In this document: one piece after another, positions 52,749 through 63,740 of the stretch
How positions within the stretch are numbered: position 1 is the stretch's first letter
Layout of the letters: each line of letters opens with the position of its first letter
NCBI GenBank assembly: GCA_910585815.1
Contig: CAJUFJ010000013.1
Coordinates: 1 to 64,000 of the forward strand
DNA length: 64,000 nucleotides
Direction of reading: 5' to 3'
DNA from: an uncultured Oscillospiraceae bacterium
Lineage (GTDB): Bacteria > Bacillota > Clostridia > Oscillospirales > Oscillospiraceae
Notes under the pieces: model-generated
The model's database searches: none
The model's input: the letters and a program-made list of their open reading frames with translations, nothing else
Told to the model about the DNA's origin: nothing
Position numbers and translations under genes: made by a program

Positions 52749-52976
52749 ATGGAAGAAAACCTGAGAGAGCTCTATATCCGGGAAACCAGCCGGGATGGCC
52801 TGGACTTCGACAGCGACCCGGAGTACCAAGCCTATTATACACAGGCGGAGGCCCTTTGGGAAGGGGAAGAACTCCCCGCCGCCCTGTTTCACCTTCTGGA
52901 CACCAGCAACTTCCTGTCCTTCGCCCACGGCTTCCGCCTGGGCGCCCAACTGGCCGGGTGGGTGGGAACGGGGTAA
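52749..52976 (+). CDS. Small protein of XRE module 1
   Basis: 75 residues, acidic N-terminus (DGLDFDSDPEYQAYY) and a C-terminal helix FAHGFRLGAQLAGWVG. The ending resembles a Clostridia family of small proteins with an HGFRLG-like C-terminal helix and the small protein of module 2. Function unknown; pairing with a divergent repressor suggests phage-type or toxin-antitoxin-like control. A type B repeat follows. Confidence 0.7.
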   Translation: MEENLRELYIRETSRDGLDFDSDPEYQAYYTQAEALWEGEELPAALFHLLDTSNFLSFAHGFRLGAQLAGWVGTG

Positions 52977-52989
52977 GAGGGACATCCCT

Positions 52990-53192
52990 CGTCCCCCGCA
53001 GGGCAAGGCCCCTTTGGAAAGGGGCTGTCAGCCGAAGGCTGACTGAGGATTGCGTTTTGCGAAGCAAAACATACGCAGTAAACCCAAGTTTGCAAAGCTT
53101 TGTTTGCTTCGCACATTTTGGCTTCGCCAAAATACAATCCTCCGCCCCAGTGTGCCCACTGGGGCACCTCCTTTCAAAAGGAGGCTTTTTCG
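52990..53192. repeat. Type B multi-hairpin element, copy 4
   Basis: Between the convergent module 1 small protein gene and uvrA. Stems: CCCCTTTGGAAAGGGG, GTTTTGCGAAGCAAAAC, TTTTGGCTTCGCCAAAA, CCCCAGTGTGCCCACTGGGG, CTCCTTTCAAAAGGAG. It shares stem 3 with copy 1 but stem 4 with copy 2, so stems look reassorted among copies. Confidence 0.85.
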
Positions 53193-53213
53193 CCTGCGGG
53201 CGGGACGTTGGGT

Positions 53214-56036
<2,823 letters not shown>

Positions 56037-56068
56037 AATGTTGTTCTCCTTGTACGCAAATATCGGAT

Positions 56069-56440
56069 TTACAGCAGCAGAGCCGCCAAGCGGGGGATAG
56101 GCTGAAAAATCAAAATCGCTAAAAAGGCAATGACGACAAAAAACTCCCAGGCCAGGCCGCAAAACAGAATAAACCGCCCCAAAAAGCCCTTCAAGGTCGG
56201 GTCCCGCCTGGCGTAGGACGCCTTCAGCTTCCCCTCCCCCTTCCATTTCGCTCGGAGCTTCAGCAGCGCCCAGAGAATCAGCAGATTCGGTGCCAGCAGA
56301 AGGACTATAATTCCATTGAACAAAAGGACGTGGGCCGCAGCCCAGGTCAGGACCGCTTCCAGGACCATACCGATGTAAAAGGCCGGAATCATCAGAAGAA
56401 CTATCCAGCCGAACAGCGCCATAAACGCCACAATTCTCAC
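56069..56440 (-). CDS. Small membrane protein, paralogue of the one at 58892-59209
   Basis: 123 residues if started at the GTG at 56440; GTG 56431 or ATG 56422 are possible. About three hydrophobic helices with a basic central stretch ([19 protein letters not shown]). The C-terminal helix [18 protein letters not shown] resembles WILWVCIAWEALLVI in the protein at 58892-59209, so the two look paralogous. Function unknown. It lies just upstream of uvrA. Confidence 0.7.
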   Translation of the reverse strand: MRIVAFMALFGWIVLLMIPAFYIGMVLEAVLTWAAAHVLLFNGIIVLLLAPNLLILWALLKLRAKWKGEGKLKASYARRDPTLKGFLGRFILFCGLAWEFFVVIAFLAILIFQPIPRLAALLL

Positions 56441-56450
56441 CCTCCCGTCC

Positions 56451-56473
56451 GGGCGGCCACAGGCCGCCCCTAC
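56451..56473 (-). repeat. REP palindrome, GTAG-headed
   Basis: Minus strand: GTAG then GGGCGGCC-TGT-GGCCGCCC, perfect 8-bp stem. Just upstream of the small membrane protein gene. Confidence 0.7.
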
Positions 56474-56504
56474 AGCCTAACGGAACTGGTTTTTAATGTC
56501 AAGC

Positions 56505-56726
56505 CTATTTTTCATCTTTGCGGCCCACCATGTAATCTATACTGACATCGAAATAATCCGCAAGCTTTATCAATGTCAAGCCGGGGACATTGATTTTTCC
56601 GGCCTCCATATCCTGGTAATGGCGTTCCGTTTTCCCCAACAATTCCGCCATTGCCTTTTGGGTTATGGCCCGTTCATTTCTCAGGAGCTTTAACCGCTGG
56701 CCGAATTCCGGCATTTTTATTTCCAT
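56505..56726 (-). CDS. XRE-family regulator, module 2
   Basis: 73 residues from the ATG at 56726. A single Cro/CI helix-turn-helix (ITQKAMAELLGKTERHYQDM) and tail IKLADYFDVSIDYMVGRK. About half its positions match the module 1 regulator, including the INVPxxTxIxLADYF segment. It diverges from the small protein at 56814. Confidence 0.88.
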   Translation of the reverse strand: MEIKMPEFGQRLKLLRNERAITQKAMAELLGKTERHYQDMEAGKINVPGLTLIKLADYFDVSIDYMVGRKDEK

Positions 56727-56742
56727 ATTGACACCGCCCCTA

Positions 56743-56771
56743 TTGACAGAGATTTTATCTCGTGATATAAT
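56743..56771 (+). promoter_or_regulatory. Promoter of the module 2 small protein
   Basis: TTGACA (56743-56748), 17-bp spacer, TATAAT (56766-56771). Operator O1 lies in the spacer. Confidence 0.75.
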
Positions 56772-56796
56772 CACCCTGTAACGAGATGAAATCTCG
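56749..56796. promoter_or_regulatory. Paired operators of XRE module 2
   Basis: O1 GAGAT-TTT-ATCTC (56749-56761) lies between -35 and -10; O2 CGAGAT-GAA-ATCTCG (56782-56796) lies just downstream of the start site. Same half-site and spacing, so a dimeric repressor likely binds both. Unrelated in sequence to the module 1 operator. Confidence 0.75.
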
Positions 56797-56813
56797 TGCA
56801 AGGGAGGTTCCAC

Positions 56814-57083
56814 ATGCAATTCTGTAACCATATTCTCTATGAAAACCTTTCACGTCAATTCCCATTTTCTCCTGCCGATGATACAGAACAATTTCATGTT
56901 GAACAATTAGCAGAATCAAAAAGCAAAATCAAACATTTTCCCAAAAAATATCGTCATATTATCTTTCTATTGACCGACAGCCTCGAGGTTCTTCATCATG
57001 CCAAAGCCTGCCACGCATTTTCTCTGGGCTTATGTCTGGGATTGTCTCTTGCGCAGGAACTGAGCGTCTTTCAAGACAAATAG
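56814..57083 (+). CDS. Small protein of XRE module 2
   Basis: 89 residues from the ATG at 56814, with AGGGAGG upstream. The C-terminus HAFSLGLCLGLSLAQEL corresponds to HGFRLGAQLAGWV in module 1; the rest (LSRQFPFSPADDTEQFHVEQ) is different. AT-rich relative to neighbours, suggesting acquisition. Function unknown. Confidence 0.7.
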   Translation: MQFCNHILYENLSRQFPFSPADDTEQFHVEQLAESKSKIKHFPKKYRHIIFLLTDSLEVLHHAKACHAFSLGLCLGLSLAQELSVFQDK

Positions 57084-57091
57084 CAGCTTCC

Positions 57092-57877
57092 CTACTTGCC
57101 AGCCGCTTTCACCGGCCCCGCTTTCAGCAGCATCAGCCGCTGTACTTCTATAAACTGCTTATCATCCTTCACGTCTACCACCAGCCACTTACCGCCGTTA
57201 AACAGAGGGGTCCCCTCATACATTCTGCGGAATGCGGCGGAAAAGGTGGGCAGCAGGGGCTCCAGCTCCATCACCTGTTTGGCCCCCAGGGTCACCATGG
57301 CGGTGAACCACCCGGACCGGACATAGAGCACGCACAGAGACTTGCTCCCCTTCTTGTACTTCACATTCCATCCCTTATCCATGGAGCACCTGCTGAACTC
57401 GATGGAGGGCTCCACATGGTAGGCCGCCTCAATCCAGGCTGTCAGATCCTCAAAGAGGGGATTTTTCACCCACTCCCCAATGTCGGCCAGGCTGGGCTTC
57501 ATCTGCTGCGGCCAGGCGATATCCCAGGGCACCGGGCCCTCCACTTTGGCGGGGTCCTTCTTCTTCGGGGCCTTCTTTTTGGGCAGAGGGGTGACCTCCT
57601 CTGCCAGCCGGACCGCCTCCCGGAGGGTGTCCCGGTCGTCGGGGTCCAGGAGGTAGTGGTCCTTGGCCCCCTCGTAGGGGGGCTCGGTGGGCCGGCCCTG
57701 GAGGAGCTCCTCCAGACAGGGCAGCATCTTCACCATGGGCCGGTCGTCGCAGATAATCACCACCGGCTTGTCGTTGAGGTAGACCATATACTCCCCGAAC
57801 ATCTTCCGAGAGCGCACCGCCCCCAGGCCCTCCAGCTGCTCACAGATGTAGTTGACAAAATCAGGACTGCTTGCCAT
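57092..57877 (-). CDS. TfoX-N domain fused to DUF3788
   Basis: 261 residues. Residues about 1-100 form a TfoX N-terminal domain (SRKMFGEYMVYLNDKPV, KDHYLLDPDDRDTL), then a Lys-rich linker (KKKAPKKKDPAK) and a DUF3788 domain (about 125-255; SKSLCVLYVRSGWFTAMVTLG). Both parts are known separately; TfoX is linked to competence regulation in Gammaproteobacteria but stand-alone TfoX-N proteins in Firmicutes are uncharacterised. AAGGAGG ribosome site. Confidence 0.85.
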   Translation of the reverse strand: MASSPDFVNYICEQLEGLGAVRSRKMFGEYMVYLNDKPVVIICDDRPMVKMLPCLEELLQGRPTEPPYEGAKDHYLLDPDDRDTLREAVRLAEEVTPLPKKKAPKKKDPAKVEGPVPWDIAWPQQMKPSLADIGEWVKNPLFEDLTAWIEAAYHVEPSIEFSRCSMDKGWNVKYKKGSKSLCVLYVRSGWFTAMVTLGAKQVMELEPLLPTFSAAFRRMYEGTPLFNGGKWLVVDVKDDKQFIEVQRLMLLKAGPVKAAGK

Positions 57878-57887
57878 AGTTTCCTCC

Positions 57888-58367
57888 TTACGTCGTTAAA
57901 TCGGCGGTGGTCCCGCCCACCAGTCCGATCAGCGCGGCGGGCTCCAGCTCCACCTGAAACCCGATTTTTCCAGCCGACACCAGGATGGTGTCGATAATCT
58001 CCGCCGTCTCGTGGAAAATTGTGGGGTACTGCTTCTTCATCCCCACTGGGGAACAGCCCCCGTGGATGTAACCCGTCAAAGGCAGCAGCTCCTTCTGGGC
58101 AATCATGGCGATGGACTTCTCCCCCACCGCTTTGGCCGCCTTTTTCAGGTCGAGGCTGTCCCCCACCGGGATGTCGAACACGTACAGCCCCCCGGAAGCT
58201 CCCCGGGCCACCAGGGTCTTGAACACCGTCTCCGGGTCCTGCCCCAGCTGCCGGGCCACGCTTACCCCGTCCAATCCCGCGTCCGGGGCGTAGGCATGGG
58301 GAATGTATGGAATGTTTTTCTGCTCCAGGATCCGCATTACGTTGGTTTTTTCCTCTTTTTTTGCCAT
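57888..58367 (-). CDS. ybaK: YbaK/EbsC family Cys-tRNA(Pro) deacylase
   Basis: 159 residues. Start at 58367 with GAGGAAGGA 8 bp upstream, inside the 3' end of the RAYT frame. Family motifs: PETVFKTLVARG, AVGEKSIAMIAQ, GYIHGGCSPVGMKKQ. It removes mischarged amino acids from tRNA. It was probably an independent gene before the transposase landed upstream and fused to it in frame. Confidence 0.88.
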   Translation of the reverse strand: MAKKEEKTNVMRILEQKNIPYIPHAYAPDAGLDGVSVARQLGQDPETVFKTLVARGASGGLYVFDIPVGDSLDLKKAAKAVGEKSIAMIAQKELLPLTGYIHGGCSPVGMKKQYPTIFHETAEIIDTILVSAGKIGFQVELEPAALIGLVGGTTADLTT

Positions 58368-58895
58368 TGATTGTTTTCCTTCCTCGTAATAACAATCCTC
58401 CCGCCATTTGGCCGGGTTTGTGTCGATGTATTCCCATATCCGCCGGTAATCCGCTTCGTCGCGGATGATGTGGTCGTGGTAACTCTTTTGCCAAATGGAA
58501 AACCCAATTGATTTTGTAACGGCTTCCTTCATTCCATGCAAAATTCCCGGAATGGTTGAACGGCATGTAGGGGCGCACATTGTGCGCCCGCCCTTGCGCT
58601 CTAACCTTAAAATCATATGGATATGATTGGGCATAACCACATACTTGTCTACACAAACATTTTTGTGGTATTTGGGTATCTGCAATATAGATTTTTCTAC
58701 AATGCGTCCAATATCGGACAGTTCTGTATATGCGGGCGCACAATGTGCGCCCCTACATTCCGTCGCAATCTCCCCCAACATCTCTGCATGTTTCGCAACG
58801 CAAACCGTAATAAAATAATACCCCGCCCGACCGTAATCGTAACCCCGCAGCCGGTTTTGTTTTCGTTTCGGCGGGTCCAGAAAGGAATCCCTCAT
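57888..58895 (-). CDS. REP-associated tyrosine transposase (RAYT) reading in frame into YbaK
   Basis: 335 codons from the ATG at 58895 (its ATGA overlaps the upstream stop). Residues 1-176 are a Y1-transposase domain: YYFITVCV, the HUH motif in MPNHIHMIL (His91, His93) and the probable catalytic Tyr156 in EYIDTNP. The transposase has no stop codon of its own; the frame continues into ybaK at residue 177. Two inverted REP palindromes lie inside the coding sequence. RAYTs are domesticated IS200/IS605-type enzymes acting on REP hairpins. Confidence 0.75.
   Translation of the reverse strand: MRDSFLDPPKRKQNRLRGYDYGRAGYYFITVCVAKHAEMLGEIATECRGAHCAPAYTELSDIGRIVEKSILQIPKYHKNVCVDKYVVMPNHIHMILRLERKGGRTMCAPTCRSTIPGILHGMKEAVTKSIGFSIWQKSYHDHIIRDEADYRRIWEYIDTNPAKWREDCYYEEGKQSMAKKEEKTNVMRILEQKNIPYIPHAYAPDAGLDGVSVARQLGQDPETVFKTLVARGASGGLYVFDIPVGDSLDLKKAAKAVGEKSIAMIAQKELLPLTGYIHGGCSPVGMKKQYPTIFHETAEIIDTILVSAGKIGFQVELEPAALIGLVGGTTADLTT
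58567..58589 (+). repeat. REP palindrome inside RAYT, plus orientation
   Basis: GTAG followed by GGGCGCACA-T-TGTGCGCCC, perfect 9-bp stem. Inverse partner at 58734-58756. Confidence 0.8.
58734..58756 (-). repeat. REP palindrome inside RAYT, minus orientation
   Basis: Same stem as 58567-58589 but inverted, headed by GTAG on the minus strand. The pair forms a BIME-like unit within the transposase gene. Confidence 0.8.
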
Positions 58896-59209
58896 AGCAG
58901 ACCATTCATCCAAAGGACATAGGCCCCGCATAGAATTACCAGCAGGGCCTCCCAGGCGATGCAGACCCACAGAATCCACCGCAGAACGCGCAGAATTGTC
59001 CGTCTCCAGCCGGTTTGCGCCTCGATACAGGTCTGGTCCATGGTGCCGCTGCGTTTCCACAGCCTACGGATCAGAAGCAGCCCCGCCAATCCAGCGGCGT
59101 TCAGTGCCAGCAGGACAGGGGCGATTACAGGTAAAGCGAACCCCAGAAACTTCAAAATCAGAATTGGCAGAACCATGGGCCACATGACCACAATAATCAA
59201 TCCGCCCAC
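58892..59209 (-). CDS. Small membrane protein, paralogue of the one at 56069-56440
   Basis: 105 residues from a GTG at 59209 with AGGGAGGCG 8 bp upstream. Three hydrophobic helices and a basic stretch (LLIRRLWKRSG) between. The stop overlaps the RAYT start as ATGA. Follows uvrB by 12 bp. The paralogue also directly adjoins a uvr gene. Function unknown. Confidence 0.7.
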   Translation of the reverse strand: MGGLIIVVMWPMVLPILILKFLGFALPVIAPVLLALNAAGLAGLLLIRRLWKRSGTMDQTCIEAQTGWRRTILRVLRWILWVCIAWEALLVILCGAYVLWMNGLL

Positions 59210-59221
59210 AACGTCGCCTCC

Positions 59222-61186
59222 CTAGTTCCCCCGCAGCTCGATAATCTGGTCCCGCAGGGCGGCGGCCAGCTCGAACTCCAGCATCTTGGCGGCCTCCCGC
59301 ATCTCCTTCTCCAGTCGGGCGATTCGCTCCGCCTTCTGCTGTTTGGTGAGACCCTGGACCTCCCCCCGTTTTTCGGCGGTATCCTCGCCGGCGGAGATGC
59401 TCATCAGGTCCCGCACCGATTTGATAACCGTCTTGGGCACAATGCCGTGGGCCTTATTGAAGGCGTCCTGCTTCTCCCGGCGGCGCTCAGTCTCGTCGAT
59501 GGCCCGGCGCATGGAGGGGGTAATGGAATCGGCGTACATCACCACCATGCCCTGGGCGTTCCGGGCAGCTCGGCCTATGGTCTGGATGAGGGAGGTCTCA
59601 CTGCGCAGAAACCCCTCTTTATCCGCGTCCAGAATAGCCACCAGGGAGACCTCGGGCAGGTCCAGGCCCTCCCGGAGGAGGTTGATGCCCACCAGCACAT
59701 GGAAGGTGCCCAGGCGCAGGTCCCGGATAATCTCCATGCGCTCCATGGCATCGATGTCGTGGTGCATATACCGCACCTTGATGCCCGCCCCCTGGAGGTA
59801 GGTAGTGAGATCCTCGGCCATCCGCTTGGTGAGGGTGGTCACCAGCACCCGCTCGTTCCGGGCGGTGCGGGTGTTGATTTCGCCAATGAGGTCGTCAATC
59901 TGGCCCTCCACCGGCCTCACCTCAATCACCGGGTCCAGCAGGCCGGTGGGCCGGATGACCTGCTCCACAATCTGTCCCGACCGGGTGCGCTCGTACTCCC
60001 CGGGGGTGGCGGAGACGTAGACGATTTGGTTCACCCGCTTCTCGAACTCCTCAAATTTCAGGGGCCGGTTGTCGAAGGCGCAGGGCAGGCGGAAGCCGTA
60101 GTCAATCAGGGTGGTTTTTCGGGCCCGGTCGCCGTTGTACATGGCCCGCACCTGGGGCAGGGTCACGTGGCTCTCGTCGATGAACAGCACGAAGTCCTTG
60201 GGGAAGTAGTCCATCAAAGTGTTGGGCGGCGAGCCCACCGGCCGGCCCTCAATCACCCGGGAGTAGTTCTCAATGCCGGAGCAGTAGCCCAGCTCCTGCA
60301 TCATCTCAATGTCATACAGGGTGCGCTGCTTGATGCGCTGGGCCTCGATGAGCTTGTTTTCGCTCTCAAAGAAGGCCACCCGCTGTTCCATCTCCTGGTA
60401 GATCTCCCGGATGGCAGCGTCCATCTTTTCCTTGGGGGTGACGTAGTGGGTGGCAGGCCAGATGGGGATATTGTTCAGCCGGCGGATGGGGGAGCCTGTC
60501 ACCACGTTGATCTCGCTGATGCGGTCGATCTCGTCCCCGAAGAACTCCACCCGGATGGCGGTGTCCTTCCAGTAGGCGGGCCAGACCTCCACCGTGTCCC
60601 CCCGGACCCGGAACATATTCCGCTCAAAGGCGATGTCGTTGCGCTCATAGCGGATGGCCACCAGCTTCTTCAACATCTCGTCCCGCTCCAGCTGGGCCCC
60701 CACCCGAAGGGAGACCATCATCTTGGCAAAGTCCTCCGGCTCGCCCAGGCCGTAGATGCAGGACACCGACGACACCACAATCACATCCCGCCGTTCCAGC
60801 AGGGAGGCGGTGGCGGACAGCCGCAGCCGGTCGATCTCCTCGTTGACGGAGGAGTCTTTTTCAATAAAGGTGTCGGTGTGGGGGATGTAGGCCTCGGGCT
60901 GGTAGTAGTCGTAGTAGGAGACGAAGTACTCCACTGCGTTGTTGGGGAAGAACTCCTTAAACTCGGCGCACAGCTGGGCGGCCAGGGTCTTGTTGTGGGC
61001 CAGCACCAGGGTGGGCCGCTGGACCTTCTCGATGATTTTAGCCATGGTGAAGGTTTTGCCCGAGCCGGTGACACCCAGCAGGGTCTGCTCGTCCAGCCCC
61101 ATCTCGATGCCGTTGGACAGAGCTTCGATGGCCTCCGGCTGGTCGCCGCTGGGGGTGTATTCGGATACCACTTTAAATTTGGGCAT
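59222..61186 (-). CDS. uvrB: Excinuclease ABC subunit B
   Basis: 654 residues from the ATG at 61186 (GAGGTGA ribosome site). Helicase motif [13 protein letters not shown], beta-hairpin region ([14 protein letters not shown]), motif [14 protein letters not shown] segment, and a C-terminal UVR motif ([19 protein letters not shown]). Loads onto damaged DNA with UvrA. Normal length. Confidence 0.98.
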   Translation of the reverse strand: MPKFKVVSEYTPSGDQPEAIEALSNGIEMGLDEQTLLGVTGSGKTFTMAKIIEKVQRPTLVLAHNKTLAAQLCAEFKEFFPNNAVEYFVSYYDYYQPEAYIPHTDTFIEKDSSVNEEIDRLRLSATASLLERRDVIVVSSVSCIYGLGEPEDFAKMMVSLRVGAQLERDEMLKKLVAIRYERNDIAFERNMFRVRGDTVEVWPAYWKDTAIRVEFFGDEIDRISEINVVTGSPIRRLNNIPIWPATHYVTPKEKMDAAIREIYQEMEQRVAFFESENKLIEAQRIKQRTLYDIEMMQELGYCSGIENYSRVIEGRPVGSPPNTLMDYFPKDFVLFIDESHVTLPQVRAMYNGDRARKTTLIDYGFRLPCAFDNRPLKFEEFEKRVNQIVYVSATPGEYERTRSGQIVEQVIRPTGLLDPVIEVRPVEGQIDDLIGEINTRTARNERVLVTTLTKRMAEDLTTYLQGAGIKVRYMHHDIDAMERMEIIRDLRLGTFHVLVGINLLREGLDLPEVSLVAILDADKEGFLRSETSLIQTIGRAARNAQGMVVMYADSITPSMRRAIDETERRREKQDAFNKAHGIVPKTVIKSVRDLMSISAGEDTAEKRGEVQGLTKQQKAERIARLEKEMREAAKMLEFELAAALRDQIIELRGN

Positions 61187-61217
61187 GATCTTCACCTCGA
61201 ATAATTCAGTTTGCTCA

Positions 61218-61246
61218 AAAGGCCCCCTTTTCATAAGGGGGCCTTT
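61218..61246 (-). terminator. Hairpin between dagK and uvrB
   Basis: Perfect 12-bp stem AAAGGCCCCCTT/AAGGGGGCCTTT with a 5-nt loop; on the minus strand followed by TTTTGAG. It matches the terminal hairpin of the type A repeat at 50725-50868. Confidence 0.65.
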
Positions 61247-61386
61247 ATTATATCAGAACCAATGTTCGATATCAAGGGGGAAATGATTAAATTTTTATTG
61301 TTTTGCCTTCTTTTTGCGCTGTTTTGCTGGGGCGACTTGGGGCACTCCTGCATTAACACACGCGGTTTTATCCCCTTACGGGGATA

Positions 61387-61411
61387 GGCAGGGGTAGAAC
61401 CCCTGCCTTAC
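61387..61411 (-). repeat. REP-like palindrome, GTAA-headed
   Basis: Minus strand GTAA then GGCAGGGGT-TCT-ACCCCTGCC, 9-bp perfect stem. A second small hairpin TATCCCC/GGGGATA lies just left. The gap 61247-61463 otherwise shows nothing. Confidence 0.6.
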
Positions 61412-61463
61412 AGGATGTACCGTTCGGTATTTTGAAAGGCTTTCCCACGTTCAGAAAATTTTG

Positions 61464-62402
61464 TCATATTTGCCTAGAGCTCCTTTCCGCGCTGGCCGGC
61501 TGATATCCGGCCCCGGCGGGGTAGAAGAAATTTACCTTCTTCTCCGACAGCCGGACGGTAAAGGCGGTGTCCCGCATGACCTCCCCGTCCACCACCGCGG
61601 TGATGGGCTCCCCGGCGGAGAAGGACACCCCCTGACCGTGGTAGTCCAGAATTAGCTCCGGGAACTGCTTATACAGCCCCTTGGCGTACTGCCCTACCAG
61701 CCGCAGAAAGGTAAACAGGCTCACCTTCCGCACCAGCAGCATGTCCAACACCCCATCGTCGGGCATAGCCTCCCCCACCGGCATGAAGCCCCCGCCGTAG
61801 TGCCGGCCGTTGCACACGCACAGCAGGGAGGCGGGCCTGTCCTCCCAGTGGATATCCCCCATATGTACCGAAATAGGCCGGGCGATGCCCTTGAAAAAGA
61901 TGTTTTCCAGCAGGGCCAGCACATAGGCTCCCATACCGGACACAAACCGCCAGTCCTTATACCGGTGGACGTCGGCGGCAATGCGGGCGTCCACCCCGGC
62001 GCACACCACGTCGATGCCCAGGCGGCCGTTGCAGTCTATCAGGTCGAAGGGGGTCTGAGGTCCCACTGCCAGGGCCTCCAGGTCGTAGAACAGCGTCCGG
62101 TAATGGGGGCCGAAAATTTTTAGAAAATCGTTTCCCGTCCCCTTGGGGACGTTGGTCACGGCCACATGGGAAAGGCCCGCCGCCCCGTTGACCACCTCGT
62201 TGAGGGTACCGTCGCCCCCGCAGGCATAGATGCGCACCGCCTCCCCGGACCGGGCGGCCTCCTGGGTAAAGCGCCGGGCATCCCCCTCCTGTTGGGTGTA
62301 GACCACCTCGTGGGGAAAGGTCAGCTTTTCCAGCAGGGCCTCCAGCTGGGGGGTGGTCCCTCTCTTTCCGGCGGCGGGGTTGATGATGAACAGATGGCGC
62401 AT
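61464..62402 (-). CDS. Diacylglycerol/lipid kinase (DagK/YegS family)
   Basis: 312 residues. N-terminal NPAAGKRG and the catalytic GGDGTLNEVVNG (about 82-93), then VPKGTGNDFLK and a C-terminal beta domain. Phosphorylates diacylglycerol or a related lipid at the membrane. Normal length for the soluble Gram-positive DgkB type. Confidence 0.9.
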   Translation of the reverse strand: MRHLFIINPAAGKRGTTPQLEALLEKLTFPHEVVYTQQEGDARRFTQEAARSGEAVRIYACGGDGTLNEVVNGAAGLSHVAVTNVPKGTGNDFLKIFGPHYRTLFYDLEALAVGPQTPFDLIDCNGRLGIDVVCAGVDARIAADVHRYKDWRFVSGMGAYVLALLENIFFKGIARPISVHMGDIHWEDRPASLLCVCNGRHYGGGFMPVGEAMPDDGVLDMLLVRKVSLFTFLRLVGQYAKGLYKQFPELILDYHGQGVSFSAGEPITAVVDGEVMRDTAFTVRLSEKKVNFFYPAGAGYQPASAERSSRQI

Positions 62403-62452
62403 GTCGGGTCTCTCCTTTGGGCTGTTTGCAGGTCAATTTACCCTTCCGTCAT

Positions 62453-62477
62453 GTAGGGCAAGGGCTCTGCCCTTGCC
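62453..62477 (+). repeat. REP palindrome, GTAG-headed, left half of a pair
   Basis: GTAG then GGCAAGGGC-TCT-GCCCTTGCC, 9-bp perfect stem. With 62506-62530 it forms an inverted pair in the dagK-rlmL gap. Confidence 0.8.
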
Positions 62478-62505
62478 TTCTGAACAGAGGCGGAAACCCA
62501 TCCCA

Positions 62506-62530
62506 GGCAAGGGCAGAGCCCTTGCCCTAC
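62506..62530 (-). repeat. REP palindrome, GTAG-headed, right half of a pair
   Basis: Minus strand GTAG then the same 9-bp stem as 62453-62477. 28 bp separate the two. Confidence 0.8.
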
Positions 62531-62555
62531 ATGATGTCCGTTTGCGCACAACCTC

Positions 62556-63671
62556 TCACAGATACATAAACAGATCACATTTCAACATCCCGTTGTACAG
62601 CTTGCGCTTCTTGTCCGCCTTTTTGCCGAAGGTGCGTTCAAACTCGGTGTGGGAGGACAGCAGGTAGAGCTTCCAGCCCTCGGGGAGCTTGTCCCAGGCC
62701 TTTCCGAAGGAGCGGTACAGCTCCTCGGCCTCCTTGCGCTCCATCACCCGCTCGCCGTAGGGGGGATTGGTGACCACCCGGCCGTACAGCCCGCCCCAGT
62801 GGAAGCGGGTGGCGTCGTCCACGTCGAAGCGGACGATGTCGTCCACCTCGGCCAACTGGGCGTTGTGCCGGGCCAGGTCCACGGCGGACCGGTCGATATC
62901 GCCGCCCCAGATTTCATACTCGCCTTCAAATTCACGGTCCTCTGCTTCGTCGGCAGCGGACATCCAGTGCTGCTTGTCCAGCCAGCTCCACTTCTGGGCA
63001 GAGAAGGACCGGTTCAGGCCGGGGGCCCGGTTTCTGGCGATGAGGGCGGCCTCGATGGGGATGGTCCCCGACCCGCAGAAGGGGTCGCACAGGGGGGCCC
63101 GGCCCTTGTACCGGGAAAGGAGCACCAGCCCGGCGGCCAGGGTCTCCCGCAAAGGGGCGGCCACCCCCTGGGCCCGGTAGCCCCGCTTGTGGAGGCCGGG
63201 GCCGGAGGTATCCAGCATCAGGGCGGCCTCGTCCCCCATGATGGCAAACTGTACCTGATACAGCGCCCCCGTCTCCGGAAGGGTCTGCAAGCCGTACTTA
63301 CTCCCCAGCCGGGCGGCGATGGCCTTTTTCACAATGGACTGGCAGGCGGGCACCGAGCGGAGAGCGGAGTTGAGGCAGTGGCCCTTCACGGGGAACTGGC
63401 CGTCCCGGGGGATAAACCGCTCCCAGGGCAGAGCCCGTACCCCCTCAAAGAGGGCGTCGAAGTCCCGGGCAGGAAAGGTCCCCAGGGTGAGCAGCACCCG
63501 CTCCCCGGTGCGGATGTTCAGGTTGAGCCGGGGCAGGTCGGCCGCCGACCCGGTACACAGCACCCGGCCATTCTCCGCCTTCACCTGGGGCAGATTCAGC
63601 CGCCGAACCTCGTCGGCACACACCCCCTCCAGACCGAACAGGGTGGGGACGGTAAATTGCAATTCTGACAT
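62556..63671 (-). CDS. THUMP-domain RNA methyltransferase (RlmL/YpsC type)
   Basis: 371 residues from the ATG at 63671. N-terminal THUMP region (to about 155), then an SAM-dependent methyltransferase domain with DPFCGSGTIPIEAA and the catalytic NPPY (VTNPPYGERV). It probably makes m2G in 23S rRNA. No stronger start is seen; GAGAGAG lies upstream. Confidence 0.9.
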   Translation of the reverse strand: MSELQFTVPTLFGLEGVCADEVRRLNLPQVKAENGRVLCTGSAADLPRLNLNIRTGERVLLTLGTFPARDFDALFEGVRALPWERFIPRDGQFPVKGHCLNSALRSVPACQSIVKKAIAARLGSKYGLQTLPETGALYQVQFAIMGDEAALMLDTSGPGLHKRGYRAQGVAAPLRETLAAGLVLLSRYKGRAPLCDPFCGSGTIPIEAALIARNRAPGLNRSFSAQKWSWLDKQHWMSAADEAEDREFEGEYEIWGGDIDRSAVDLARHNAQLAEVDDIVRFDVDDATRFHWGGLYGRVVTNPPYGERVMERKEAEELYRSFGKAWDKLPEGWKLYLLSSHTEFERTFGKKADKKRKLYNGMLKCDLFMYL

Positions 63672-63692
63672 ATAATTCGCTCTCTCCCGTTT

Positions 63693-63716
63693 GCAGGGAC
63701 GCATCATGATGCGTCC
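63693..63716 (+). repeat. REP-like palindrome, GCAG-headed
   Basis: GCAG then GGACGCATCA/TGATGCGTCC, a perfect 10-bp palindrome with no loop. Pairs with the inverted unit at 63741-63764. Confidence 0.65.
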
Positions 63717-63740
63717 GTTATTTGTTACCGCAGCCGTGCC

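Noticed and set aside
58896..59060. Longer RAYT N-terminus starting at 59060
   Set aside because: It would overlap the small membrane protein gene, which has its own ribosome site and a paralogue; the ATGA junction at 58892-58895 fits better.
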